Notes under the pieces: model-generated
Database searches by the model: none
What the model was told of the DNA's origin: nothing
What the model saw: the letters and a program-made list of their open reading frames with translations, nothing else
Position numbers and translations under genes: made by a program
Part shown: piece after piece, positions 49,729-58,392 of the stretch
How positions within the stretch are numbered: the stretch's first letter is position 1
How the letters are laid out: the number at the start of each line of letters is the position of its first letter
NCBI RefSeq assembly: GCF_004331435.1
Contig: NZ_SJKA01000015.1
Coordinates: forward strand, 1 to 64,000
Reading direction: 5' to 3'
From: Kribbella sindirgiensis
GTDB taxonomy: Bacteria; Actinomycetota; Actinomycetes; Propionibacteriales; Kribbellaceae
Length of the DNA: 64,000 bases

Positions 49729-51135
49729 TCAGATAACGCGACGCAGCGCGGCGAGACCGTCCCGGATCCGCTCGGCGGGGATGGCGCCGTACCCGAAGAC
49801 GAAGCCGTTCGGACCGGGACGTTGGAGTCCCCAGCGCGAGAGCGCGCCGACCAGCACTCCCTCCACGCGAGCACGGTCGGTCAGGGCCAGGTCATCCGCG
49901 TTTCCGGGTGTGAGGAGCGCGGCAGTGTGCGTCCCGCCGCTGGAGCCGATCGGCTCGAGCACGCCGCCGAACTGATCATGCAGTTCGCTCATCAGGACGT
50001 CGTGGCGGCGCTCGTACGTACGCCGCATCCGCCGAAGGTGGCGCGCCAGGTCACCCGTTTCGATGAACTCCGCGAGCGCGGCCTGCAGATGTCCGGCGGT
50101 GCCGTAGTCGGCGGCGAACTTCGCGCGCCGCGCGGCCTCGGCCAGCGTCCACGGCACGCCGAGAAATCCGACCCGCAACGCCGGCAGCAGTGTTTTGGAG
50201 AAGGACCCGACGTACAGGACGCGACCCTCGGTATCCGTTGCCTGCAACGGGGTGAGCGGTCGTCCGGTGAAGCGGAACTCCGAGTCGTAGTCGTCCTCGG
50301 CGATCGCCGCATCGTGCCGCGCGGCCCAGGCCAGCAGTTCGGTACGGCGGGACTCCGACATCGGCATGCCGAGCGGAAACTGGTGGGACGGTGTCACGTA
50401 CACCAGCCGCGTCTCCGGCGGAATCCGGTCGACCACCAGCCCTTCCGCATCGACCGGTACCCCCACGACACGGGCGCCGTACGCGAGGAACCCGCGGTAC
50501 GCCGGCCGATAGCCGGGATCCTCGACGGCCACCGTATCGCCGGGTTCGAGCAGCACCCGCGCCGCGATATCGAACGCTTGCTGCGCACCCGTCGTGATCA
50601 CCAACTGCCCGGCCCCGACCCGCACGCCCCGACTCACCCCAAGATGGCGAGCCAGCGCCTCGCGCAACCGTGCGGATCCCGCCGGATCGGCATAGCCCGC
50701 CTCGGTGCTCGTCCGGAGCTGATCGCTGAGCAACGCCCGCCACTGCGCGAAGGGAAACTCCGCATGCGTCGGGACGCCAGGCGCGAAGTTGAATTCGGCG
50801 GCCGGCATCGCCGGATCGGGTACGGCGAACGGTTCGGCCTCCCACACCGCCCGCGGCCGCAACGGCGACTCGACCTGCGCAACCGGAGCCGATCCGCGGC
50901 CCGCACTCACCATCGTGCCGATCCCGGCGCGTGAACGAATCAACCCGTGCGCGGCCAGGCGCTCGTACGCCGTGACCACCGTCGCCCGCGACACCGCCAA
51001 CCGCCCGGCCAGCTCACGAGACGACGGCAACACCGTGCCTTCGCGCAAGGCACCGCTCGCGATCTGCTGGCTCAATTGGGTGTGGATCTGCTCGGCCAAC
51101 CCGCTGTCATGGTTGAGATTCAGATGCAGATCCAT
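49729..51135 (-). CDS. MocR/GabR-type PLP-dependent GntR-family regulator
   Basis: The 468-residue protein fuses a GntR winged helix (LPSSRELAGRLAVSRATVVT, AYERLAAHGLIRSRAGIG) to an aminotransferase class I-like domain. That domain has GAQQAFDIAARVLLEPGDTV, VEDPGYRPAYRGF, EDDYDSEFRF and a PLP-lysine region VLYVGSFSKTLLPALRVGFL. Such regulators sense amino acids or vitamin B6 forms. Most are divergent from their target operon; here the neighbour upstream is the LacI gene, 12 bp away on the same strand, so the target is unclear. Confidence 0.93.
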   Translation of the reverse strand: MDLHLNLNHDSGLAEQIHTQLSQQIASGALREGTVLPSSRELAGRLAVSRATVVTAYERLAAHGLIRSRAGIGTMVSAGRGSAPVAQVESPLRPRAVWEAEPFAVPDPAMPAAEFNFAPGVPTHAEFPFAQWRALLSDQLRTSTEAGYADPAGSARLREALARHLGVSRGVRVGAGQLVITTGAQQAFDIAARVLLEPGDTVAVEDPGYRPAYRGFLAYGARVVGVPVDAEGLVVDRIPPETRLVYVTPSHQFPLGMPMSESRRTELLAWAARHDAAIAEDDYDSEFRFTGRPLTPLQATDTEGRVLYVGSFSKTLLPALRVGFLGVPWTLAEAARRAKFAADYGTAGHLQAALAEFIETGDLARHLRRMRRTYERRHDVLMSELHDQFGGVLEPIGSSGGTHTAALLTPGNADDLALTDRARVEGVLVGALSRWGLQRPGPNGFVFGYGAIPAERIRDGLAALRRVI

Positions 51136-51147
51136 CCAAGCACCCCT

Positions 51148-52206
51148 TCAACGGTTGTTCTGGGCAACTGACTCCCGGAGGACGACCGGGCAGGGTAGCC
51201 AGGTGGGGTGGGTCGAGCGGTACCACGACGTACTGCTGCTCTGGATCAGGCGCGTCAACGTGGCCACCGCCCAGGCGCCCATCTCGTAGTGCGGCAGGGC
51301 GACGGTGGTGAGGGCCGGGTGGACGCTGGCCGCGATGGGTGCCTGGTCGTCGAAGCCGACGATCGACACGTCGTCGGGAACTCGCAGGCCGAGCTCCTGT
51401 GCCGCGCGGTACGCGCCCATCGCCATCCGGTCGTTGTAACAGAAGATCGCCGACGGCCGATCGTCGCGGTCGAGCAGTTCGAGGCTGGCCGTGTAGCCGC
51501 CGCCGGCCTCCGACACCCCTGAGGCGATCAGCTGGTCGTCACGCGGGATGCCCGCCTGCTCGAGGCCGCGGAGGTACCCGACCAGGCGGCCCTTGGTGGC
51601 CGGAACCTCGATACTCGAGTCCGCGAACGCGATGCGCCGATGCCCGGCGTCGGCCAGCAGGGCGACGAGATCCGCTGCCCCGCTGGCCTCGTCCGGCAGC
51701 ACGGCGGGTACGACGCCTTGCCGGTCCAGGGCTCCTATCAACACCGCCGGTACCGCGCGCAGCTCGCGCGGTACCGACACCTCGTGATGGAAGACCGTGG
51801 CGTAGATGATGCCGTCGACCTGACGCTCGATCAGCGCCCGCGCGTCGGCGCGGCGGGCGTCCGCACCGGCGTCCAGATGCGAGTTGATGATCGCGAGCGT
51901 GAGGTTGTGCCGGCTCGCTTCCTCCTGCGCGCCGAGGATGATCCGGCCGGCATGCGGAGTGGTCGCGATCTCCTCGGTGAGCAGTCCGATCATGTCCGAC
52001 GCGCGGGTCCGCAGCCCGCGGGCGAGCCGGTTCGGCGTGTACCCCAGGTCCCGGGCGATCGATCGCACCCGGTCCCGGGTCGCCTCACTCGTGCGCGTGT
52101 GCGGCGTCTCGTTCAGTACATGCGAAACCGTCGTGACGGACACGCCCGCGGCGCGCGCGACATCCCGGATGCCCACCTTCGGCACGACCGCGTCTTCGTC
52201 AGGCAT
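51148..52206 (-). CDS. LacI-family repressor of the difructose-anhydride/inulin cluster
   Basis: The 352-residue repressor has an N-terminal LacI HTH (IRDVARAAGVSVTTVSHVLN) and hinge (YTPNRLARGLRTR). A periplasmic-binding-like sensor domain follows (GLLTEEIATTPHAGRIILGA, DDVSIVGFDDQAPIAASVHP). Its start directly abuts the stop of the GH172 gene, so it is the last gene of the transporter operon. Three palindromes of LacI type upstream of the operon are its probable sites. The ligand is presumably the imported sugar or a product of it. Confidence 0.93.
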   Translation of the reverse strand: MPDEDAVVPKVGIRDVARAAGVSVTTVSHVLNETPHTRTSEATRDRVRSIARDLGYTPNRLARGLRTRASDMIGLLTEEIATTPHAGRIILGAQEEASRHNLTLAIINSHLDAGADARRADARALIERQVDGIIYATVFHHEVSVPRELRAVPAVLIGALDRQGVVPAVLPDEASGAADLVALLADAGHRRIAFADSSIEVPATKGRLVGYLRGLEQAGIPRDDQLIASGVSEAGGGYTASLELLDRDDRPSAIFCYNDRMAMGAYRAAQELGLRVPDDVSIVGFDDQAPIAASVHPALTTVALPHYEMGAWAVATLTRLIQSSSTSWYRSTHPTWLPCPVVLRESVAQNNR

Positions 52207-53328
52207 CTACTCGTCCCACAGCCCGTGTTCCGGCCATCGTCGCGGTAGCCGCTCCTCGACCGGTGGCAGTTCGGCGTGCGGCGCGTGATCGCCCAGCTGG
52301 TACCAGTACGCGACGCTCGAGTAGTCGTTCCCCTGATCGTTCGCGTGGCCGTGCTCGATCGACACCCGCAGGCTCTTCTCGAACCGGACCGGGTCCTCGA
52401 TGTGCCAGCGGAACATGCTCCACAGCCCGAAGTGCTCCTGCGGGCTCGCACCGAGCGTGATGCCGTGGTACGGACCGGCGTACTCCCCGCTCGGGAATCC
52501 CCAGGCGGCGCCGAAGTAGTCCTCCGTACCGGTCCCGTGCAAGGAGGGCGGCCAGACCTCCCCGTCGATGAAGAACATGTCGTCGCCCTCCCCCGGCCAG
52601 GTGAACACCTGGTTGGAGGCGTCGAAGTTGTCGATGCTGAGCACACAGCCAACGTAGTGCCCCGTGCCGGTCGCATCGAGGATCAGGTAGTTGTCGTCGC
52701 CGGTCAGGTTCGTCCCCGGCAGGTCCCACGGCGCCGGGTTCTCGAGATCGGTGGCGTGCCGTACGGCGGTCGTCGGCTTCTCCTGGCGGTAGTACGCGTG
52801 GAACCGCGCGACGTCGTCCGGGATCGGCTCCGCGCTGAGCTCGTAGTCGACGTAGTAGAAGAGGTTCTCGATCGGCTGATCGCTCTCGTTGCGGATCTGG
52901 ATCCGCGCGTGACTGCCGAACGGCATCGGGAAGTAGCTGTTCATCGCGGCCGCGAACGGCCCCTTCGGACCCCGCCGCGGGCCGAACACGGCGTTCAGCG
53001 GGAGCGAGATGTAGTGCTTCGCGACCGCGTGCCCGACCCCGAAGAAGTCGCCGAGCGGCGCCCGGACGCTCGGGTTCTCCTCCCCGTCCCAGAACATCTC
53101 GATCACCAGCTTGCGCAGGTATTTCTCCGAGTAGCAGCGGGTCGTGAGCCAGATGTGCTCGATCCGCCCGGCGCCGCTGATGTCGGCGATCACGAAGGTC
53201 TCCCCCGCGGGTACCACCGCGAAGTCCCGGTTGCCGCCGCTGCGGTCCCAGCTCGACTCGCGTCGCGACCGGCCGGACTTCACGTGGGCGAGGCCGCCGA
53301 GCGGGCTGTTGGGTTGCCAGAATTCCAT
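52207..53328 (-). CDS. GH172 (DUF2961) glycoside hydrolase, candidate difructose-anhydride hydrolase
   Basis: The 373-residue protein starts MEFWQPNSPLGGLAHVKSGR and has no signal peptide, so it acts in the cytoplasm. Conserved DUF2961 stretches are SWDRSGGNRDFAVVPAGETF, RIEHIWLTTRCYSEKYLRKL, FFIDGEVWPPSLHGTGTEDY and GFPSGEYAGPYHGIT. A characterised family member from Bifidobacterium dentium makes and hydrolyses difructose dianhydride I; others act on arabinofuranosides. With an inulin fructotransferase-like gene opposite and an ABC importer upstream, difructose anhydride hydrolysis is the best fit, by inference. The ATG has GGAGAAG upstream; it lies 23 bp after the permease gene. Confidence 0.85.
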   Translation of the reverse strand: MEFWQPNSPLGGLAHVKSGRSRRESSWDRSGGNRDFAVVPAGETFVIADISGAGRIEHIWLTTRCYSEKYLRKLVIEMFWDGEENPSVRAPLGDFFGVGHAVAKHYISLPLNAVFGPRRGPKGPFAAAMNSYFPMPFGSHARIQIRNESDQPIENLFYYVDYELSAEPIPDDVARFHAYYRQEKPTTAVRHATDLENPAPWDLPGTNLTGDDNYLILDATGTGHYVGCVLSIDNFDASNQVFTWPGEGDDMFFIDGEVWPPSLHGTGTEDYFGAAWGFPSGEYAGPYHGITLGASPQEHFGLWSMFRWHIEDPVRFEKSLRVSIEHGHANDQGNDYSSVAYWYQLGDHAPHAELPPVEERLPRRWPEHGLWDE

Positions 53329-53351
53329 ATCTTCTCCGTAGACGAGTCGGG

Positions 53352-54191
53352 TCAGCCCTTGACGGCGCCGAGGGTCAGCCCGGCGACGATGTGCCGCTGG
53401 AGCGCGAGAGTGAGCAGGATGACGGGTACGGAGTAGACCGCCGAGAGCGCGGTCATTCCGCCCCAGTCGAGGCCGAACTGGGTCTGGAAGTTGGCGATCA
53501 CGATCGGCGTTGTCTGGGCCCGCACTGACGTGAGCAGCAGTGCGAACAGGAACTCGTTCCAGGACGCGAGGAAGGCGAAGATCGCCGTCACCGCCAAACC
53601 GCCGGACACGACCGGCAGTACGACGTACCGGAACGCCTGCAGCCGATCGCTGCCGTCGACCTTCGCGGCCTCCTCCAGTTCGACCGGGACCGCCTCGAAG
53701 AAGCTCGACATCAGCCAGATCGACAGCGGCAACGAGATCGTCGTGTGCGCGATCGCCAGCCCGATCGTGGTGTCCGAGATGCCGAGCCGCCGCATCGTCT
53801 CGACCAGCGGCGCCCCGACCGCGATCGTCGGCACCATCCGGGTGACCAGCGCCGCGATCACGAAGACCCGCCCGCTCGGCGTTCGGTAGCGGGTGATCGC
53901 GTACGCCGCCGGTACGCCGAGGGCGAGTGAGAACGCCGTACTGAGCACCGCGGTCGCGACGCTGTTGATCAGCGCCGGTACGACGCCTTCCTTGCTGAGC
54001 GCCGCGACGTAGTTGTCGAGCGTCCACTGCGACGGCAACACCTGGGGCGGTACGGCGATCGCGTCGAGCGGCGTCTTGAACGACGTCAGCAGCAGGTAGA
54101 CGAACGGGAATCCGTACAGCACCAGGACAGCGGCCAGTGCTGTCCACAGGATCACGCGCGCCGGACGGCGACGGGTCTCGAGGCCGTTCAC
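53352..54191 (-). CDS. Sugar ABC transporter permease, MalG type
   Basis: The 279-residue permease has six helices. The cytoplasmic EAA loop is VELEEAAKVDGSDRLQAFRY followed by VVLPVV, which docks the ATPase. It is the MalG-like partner of the permease encoded upstream, and its GTG start overlaps that gene's stop by 4 bp. No ATPase gene occurs in the cluster, so a shared MsiK-type ATPase elsewhere is likely, as in many actinobacterial sugar importers. Confidence 0.94.
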   Translation of the reverse strand: MNGLETRRRPARVILWTALAAVLVLYGFPFVYLLLTSFKTPLDAIAVPPQVLPSQWTLDNYVAALSKEGVVPALINSVATAVLSTAFSLALGVPAAYAITRYRTPSGRVFVIAALVTRMVPTIAVGAPLVETMRRLGISDTTIGLAIAHTTISLPLSIWLMSSFFEAVPVELEEAAKVDGSDRLQAFRYVVLPVVSGGLAVTAIFAFLASWNEFLFALLLTSVRAQTTPIVIANFQTQFGLDWGGMTALSAVYSVPVILLTLALQRHIVAGLTLGAVKG

Positions 54192-55078
54192 GCTTGATCA
54201 CTCCCGGGCCGCCAGATGGCGAGGATCGCGACCGTGGCGACCACGAGCATGCCGATCAGATAGACGGTGCCCATCGCGCTGGCCAGGCCGGGATCGCCGT
54301 TGCGCGTCATCGTGCGGTAGATCAGCAGGCTGAGCGTCGTCGTACTGTCCTGTGGCCCGCCGTTCGTCTGGATCAGGATGATGTCGAACGCGCGGGCCGC
54401 GTCGATGCCGCGGACGATGAGCGCCACGGCGATCACCGGTCGCAGCAACGGCAGGATGATCCGGAACAGCAGCGTCGGGAACCGTACGCCGTCGATCCGG
54501 GCGGCCTCGATGACGTCACCGGGCACGTTCTGCAGCCCCGCGAAGAGGACGAGCGTGATGAACGAGGTCGTCAGCCAGATGTCCGGCAGGGCCACCGAGA
54601 ACAGCGCGATCTTCGGATTGCTCAGCCAGGCGATCTGGTCCGTGCTCTGCAGCAGGCCGGCCCGGCGCAACAGTTCGTTGAGGATGCCGAAGTTGTCGAT
54701 GAGCAGGAATCGCCACAGCAGGCCGGCGACCACCGGGGCGACCATGAGCGGGTACATGAACACGGTCCGGAACACCGCCGACCGGCTGCCGAGCGCTGCG
54801 AAGACCAGCGCCACGGCGAGCCCGAGGGTGAATTCGAGCGCGACCACGATCAGCGTGTAGACGATCGTCCGCAGCGCGGCGCCCTGGAACGCCGGCGCGG
54901 CGAACGCGGTCGCGAAGTTGCCGAAACCCACGAACCGCCGCGGGCCGCCGGCGATCGGCGAGATCTCGTAGAACGCGTTCGTGACGAATCTGAGCAGTGG
55001 CCACGCCACGAAGGCGGCGAGGAACAGGGCGGCCGGCGCGATCAGTGCGAGGGCGAACCGGCGGTCGGTGAGGCGCAC
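54188..55078 (-). CDS. Sugar ABC transporter permease, MalF type
   Basis: The 296-residue permease starts MRLTDRRFALALIAPAALFL. It has six helices and the EAA loop VIEAARIDGVRFPTLLFRII followed by LPLLRP. It pairs with the MalG-type permease downstream (4-bp overlap) and follows the binding-protein gene by 10 bp. The substrate is inferred from the cluster, not from the permease itself. Confidence 0.94.
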   Translation of the reverse strand: MRLTDRRFALALIAPAALFLAAFVAWPLLRFVTNAFYEISPIAGGPRRFVGFGNFATAFAAPAFQGAALRTIVYTLIVVALEFTLGLAVALVFAALGSRSAVFRTVFMYPLMVAPVVAGLLWRFLLIDNFGILNELLRRAGLLQSTDQIAWLSNPKIALFSVALPDIWLTTSFITLVLFAGLQNVPGDVIEAARIDGVRFPTLLFRIILPLLRPVIAVALIVRGIDAARAFDIILIQTNGGPQDSTTTLSLLIYRTMTRNGDPGLASAMGTVYLIGMLVVATVAILAIWRPGSDQA

Positions 55079-55088
55079 AGATGTGTCC

Positions 55089-56399
55089 CTACTTGACGAT
55101 CGCTTCGATCTGAGCCTTCGCCTGTTTCAGCAGCGCGGCGTTGTCCGCGCCCTTCGCGACCGCCTTCTGCAGCATCGGCGTCAGCACCGAGGTCACGATC
55201 TCCTGCCACTTCGGTGTGGCCGGCCGCGCGATCGTCGCGGGAGACTTCAGCGTCGTGAGGATGGCCGGGTAGTTCTCGTGACCGGCGACGCCGGCCTGCG
55301 ACTCGAACGCCGAGATCCGTGAGACCAGGCCCAGCGACGTCTTGATCGAGAGGTCGTTGTGCTCGTACGCGAACGCGATGAACTTCTTGGCCTCGGTCTG
55401 CTTCTCGGTTGCCTTGGGCACCGACAGGTACCAGGCGCCCGGTACGCCGGCGATACCGCCGGGCCCCGCGATCATCGGAGCGACACCGATCTTGCCTTTG
55501 ACCGCGGCGTTGGCCGGGGTCTGGGTGTAGGCGTGTCCCCAGAAACGCATCATCGCGAGCTTGCCCTGGTAGAACAGGTTCTGCGCGCCGGCCCAGTCGA
55601 GCTGTGCGGCGCCGGGCGGTGCGTAGGGCAACAAACTGGTGTAGAAGCTCAACGCTGCCAGGTGATCGGCGTCATCGACGGTGACGTCGCCGCTCTTCGG
55701 ATCGAGCACCATCGTCTTCTCGCCGGTCTGCGACACCGTGGCCAGCCATTCGGTCTCGACCGCGCCCTTCACATCGGTGCCGTACAGGTCGGTCTGGCCG
55801 TCGCGGTTCGTGTCGCGGGTGAAGAACTCGGCCACGTCCTTGTACTGCTTCCAGGTGGTCGGCGGCACCAGCGCGTACCCGTACTTCGCCTGGAAGGCGG
55901 CCTTCTCCTTCGGGTCGCCGAACAGGTCGGTCCGGTAGTAGAGAATCTCGGAGTTCGTCCAGACCGGCATGCCGACGTACGAGCCGCCGACCTGTGCCTC
56001 GGCCACCAGGCCCGGGAACAGATCGCTCTTCACGTCGTCGGTGAACAGGTCGTCGAGTGGCGAGACACCGGCCGAGAACGCGCTCAGCCAAATGGCGTCG
56101 AGGGCCGCGACGTCGAACGACGTCTTGCCCGCGCCGAGCTCGGTCTGGATCCGGTCGTAGAGACCGTCGTACGGCAGTTCGACCAGTTCGACCGTCGTCC
56201 CGGTGTCCTTCTGGTAGAGATCGGCGATCGGCTGGACCTCGGCCTTTCCGCCACCCTCCACCAGGACGGTGAGCTTGCCGGCGGCACCTTCCGAGCTGCC
56301 GCCGGCGCCGCATCCGGCGACGGCCAGGACCACGCTCGTCGCGACGGCGATACCCGTCATCGCGATCCGGACGCGACCGCTCGTACTGCGAAGCTTCAT
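55089..56399 (-). CDS. Sugar ABC transporter substrate-binding lipoprotein
   Basis: The 436-residue protein has a lipoprotein signal (RIAMTGIAVATSVVLAVAGC; C30) and a family 1 (MalE-like) binding domain: VLVEGGGKAEVQPIADLYQK, TSFDVAALDAIWLSAFSAGV, PVWTNSEILYYRTDLFGDP and ISAFESQAGVAGHENYPAIL. It captures an oligosaccharide outside the membrane for the two downstream permeases. It is the first gene of the operon. A LacI-type palindrome begins 30 bp upstream of its ATG. Difructose anhydride or short fructans are the inferred ligands. Confidence 0.93.
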   Translation of the reverse strand: MKLRSTSGRVRIAMTGIAVATSVVLAVAGCGAGGSSEGAAGKLTVLVEGGGKAEVQPIADLYQKDTGTTVELVELPYDGLYDRIQTELGAGKTSFDVAALDAIWLSAFSAGVSPLDDLFTDDVKSDLFPGLVAEAQVGGSYVGMPVWTNSEILYYRTDLFGDPKEKAAFQAKYGYALVPPTTWKQYKDVAEFFTRDTNRDGQTDLYGTDVKGAVETEWLATVSQTGEKTMVLDPKSGDVTVDDADHLAALSFYTSLLPYAPPGAAQLDWAGAQNLFYQGKLAMMRFWGHAYTQTPANAAVKGKIGVAPMIAGPGGIAGVPGAWYLSVPKATEKQTEAKKFIAFAYEHNDLSIKTSLGLVSRISAFESQAGVAGHENYPAILTTLKSPATIARPATPKWQEIVTSVLTPMLQKAVAKGADNAALLKQAKAQIEAIVK

Positions 56400-56428
56400 G
56401 CTCCCGCTCCGTTCAGGCTGGTGATTAA

Positions 56429-56445
56429 ACGTTTTGGCAAAACGT
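56429..56445. promoter_or_regulatory. LacI-type operator 1
   Basis: ACGTTTTGGCAAAACGT is a 17-bp palindrome, symmetric except for its central base. It lies 30 bp upstream of the binding-protein gene, in a position to overlap its promoter. Confidence 0.7.
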
Positions 56446-56504
56446 CTTGGCTGCAGTGTTGGTCCGCCGGGGCCGGTCGGTCAACGCCAAACTTCCGCCA
56501 AACA

Positions 56505-56525
56505 GCTGCCAAAACTTTTGGCAGC
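56505..56525. promoter_or_regulatory. LacI-type operator 2
   Basis: The 21-bp segment is a perfect palindrome about its centre: GCTGCCAAAA, a central C, then TTTTGGCAGC. It lies midway in the 217-bp region between the divergent transporter and GH91-side genes. Confidence 0.7.
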
Positions 56526-56581
56526 GACGGCGACCTTGCCGCCGCCTGGCGGCGGTCCTAACTTCGGATCAGTTCCGCTGA

Positions 56582-56597
56582 GCCAAAACCTTTTGGC
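56582..56597. promoter_or_regulatory. LacI-type operator 3
   Basis: GCCAAAACCTTTTGGC pairs GCCAAAA with TTTTGGC across CC. It ends 19 bp before the ATG at 56617, in a position to block expression of the Tat-leader/GH91 side. Confidence 0.6.
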
Positions 56598-56616
56598 AAC
56601 CCGAGAAGGAGCCGCC

Positions 56617-56796
56617 ATGAACTCTCCCATCCCGCCCCTTCCCCCGCCCCCTCCCCTGTCGCGCCGGGTCTTCCTGGCCGCCGCGGTCGCCGCGAGCGCC
56701 GCGGGCTACCTCCGGCGGCCGAGTACGCCGGCCGCTGCCGCCGTCGCCGCCGACCCGCCGTCGCGACCGCACAACACGCTCCTCGGCGTCCTCTGA
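56617..56796 (+). CDS. Tat signal-peptide ORF preceding the GH91 gene in the same frame
   Basis: The 59-residue product begins with a proline-rich stretch, then a Tat-like signal (LSRRVFLAAAVAASAAGYLR) and a short Ala-rich segment, ending HNTLLGVL before TGA. AAGGAG lies just before the ATG. It has no mature domain. The GH91 frame at 56833 is in the same reading frame, 12 codons beyond this stop. Extracellular inulin fructotransferases normally carry a signal of this kind. Either a nonsense mutation or sequence error split one secreted enzyme, or this is a separately translated leader. Confidence 0.55.
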   Translation: MNSPIPPLPPPPPLSRRVFLAAAVAASAAGYLRRPSTPAAAAVAADPPSRPHNTLLGVL

Positions 56797-56832
56797 CCGA
56801 ACCCAGCTCACGCCTCCCGAAGGAGACGACGA

Positions 56833-58044
56833 ATGCCCTCGACGATCTACGACGTCACCACCTGGACCATCCCCAGCAGCCCCTCGACGACCGCCTACAC
56901 CGACATCGGCGCGATCGTGAACAGCATCATCGCCGATGTCAAGACGAACCAGCCGACGCAGGCCTCCAAGCCCGGCGCGGTGATCTACATCCCGCCGGGT
57001 GACTACTCGCTCAAGACGCGCATCGTGATCGACATCAGCTACCTGCAGATCAAGGGATCCGGGCACGGCTTCACGTCGTCGAGCATCCGGTACAACTCCG
57101 GCAACACCTCCAGCTGGCACGAGATCTGGCCGGGCGGCAGCCGGATCCGGGTCGAGAACACCGACGGGAACGCCGAGGCGATCCTGATCAGCCGCAGCGG
57201 CGATCCCCGGCTCAGCTCGATCGAACTGCTCGACTTCTGCCTGGACGGTGTCTCGTTCACGCCGCACCAGAACAGCTACCTCAACGGCAAGATCGGGATC
57301 CGGTCGGCCACCGCCACCGACTCGCTGCGGATCCGCGGTCTGGGAATGATCTACCTGGAGCGCGGGATCGTGATCACCGACGCCGACGCGCTGCACATCC
57401 AGGACAACTTCCTCTGCGAGAACGGCAGCTGCATCGAGCTCGTCAGCTCCGGCCAGGCCTGCCTGGTCAACGACAACATGATCGGCGCCGGCTACGTCGG
57501 CTTCTCGATCTTCGCCGAGAACCACTTCGGCCTGATCGTCTCCGGGAACAACATCTTCCCGCGCGGCAAGAGCTCGGTGCACCTGAAGAACAGCACGAAC
57601 AACACGATCAGCGCGAACCGCGTGCACGCCTTCTACGCCGGGATGATCCAGCTCGAAGGCGCCTGCCACAACAACCTGATCGGATCGAACCACTTCCTCC
57701 GCGTGCCCGAATCGTTCCCCGCGATGACCGGCTACAACAACGGGCTCGACGATCTCTTCGGGCTCGTGCAGCTCAACGGCAGCGGCAACACCGTGGTCGG
57801 CAATCACTTCTCGTTCGACGTCCCACCCGCGAACATCACGCCGTCCGGAGCGACCCCGACGATCGTCCTGGTGAAGTCGGGGAGCAACAACTACGTCGCC
57901 ACCAACCACACGGCCGCGAACGTCGCCGTACGCACCGTCGTCCTCGATGGATCGACCGTCAACACGAAGGTCCTCGACTGCGGCAGCGCGGCAGAGTTCC
58001 AGGCGCTGAGCGGGGCGACGTACGGGTTCCGGGCCACGCCGTGA
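56833..58044 (+). CDS. Inulin fructotransferase-like protein (GH91)
   Basis: The 403-residue right-handed beta-helix protein starts MPSTIYDVTTWTIPSSPSTT. Characteristic stretches are DIGAIVNSIIADVKTNQPTQ, GAVIYIPPGDYSLKTRIVID, DPRLSSIELLDFCLDGVSFT followed by PHQNSYLNGKIGI, GYNNGLDDLFGLVQLNGSGN and VPPANITPSGATPT. These match my memory of Arthrobacter inulin fructotransferases, which depolymerise inulin to difructose anhydride I or III. The length fits a mature enzyme. AAGGAGA lies six bases before its own ATG, so it could be made without the upstream Tat signal and remain cytoplasmic. The intracellular DFA III hydrolases of GH91 are the alternative identity. Confidence 0.8.
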   Translation: MPSTIYDVTTWTIPSSPSTTAYTDIGAIVNSIIADVKTNQPTQASKPGAVIYIPPGDYSLKTRIVIDISYLQIKGSGHGFTSSSIRYNSGNTSSWHEIWPGGSRIRVENTDGNAEAILISRSGDPRLSSIELLDFCLDGVSFTPHQNSYLNGKIGIRSATATDSLRIRGLGMIYLERGIVITDADALHIQDNFLCENGSCIELVSSGQACLVNDNMIGAGYVGFSIFAENHFGLIVSGNNIFPRGKSSVHLKNSTNNTISANRVHAFYAGMIQLEGACHNNLIGSNHFLRVPESFPAMTGYNNGLDDLFGLVQLNGSGNTVVGNHFSFDVPPANITPSGATPTIVLVKSGSNNYVATNHTAANVAVRTVVLDGSTVNTKVLDCGSAAEFQALSGATYGFRATP

Positions 58045-58140
58045 GCCGGGCTGGGGACCGCGCACGACCGGTGACTGCGGGGCCGTGGGACAGGTTCTGG
58101 AGAGCCAGCACCTGATATTTCGGCTCTTGTGACCCCACAC

Positions 58141-58240
58141 CCCCACAACAGCAGGTAATCCGCCCCAAACCAGTTCGGGGAGCCCTGCACCCCCACAACG
58201 GCACGTCATCGTCCCCAAACCGGTTTGGGGAGCTCTGTAC
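58141..58240. repeat. Two tandem 50-bp repeats with internal palindromes
   Basis: Copies at 58141-58190 and 58191-58240 begin CCCCACAAC and differ at a handful of bases. Each holds a CCCCAAACCNGTTNGGGG segment; in copy 2 CCCCAAACCGGTTTGGGG is a perfect 18-bp palindrome. They lie 97 bp after the GH91 stop. Confidence 0.8.
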
Positions 58241-58392
58241 CCCCGGGAAGTCGTGGGTGGGCAGGTGTGGGTTTGCTCTGCTGCCCGGACCAGGGGCAAA
58301 CCCCGGACAGCGGGGGAAGCTGCCTGCAGATCGCGACAGTTTCTTTCCCGACAAGACAGCTCACTCGCTCCGACGACACGCACCGGCGTACC

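Noticed and set aside
58141..58240. CRISPR array
   Set aside because: Only two adjacent copies with no spacers between them and no cas genes in the window.
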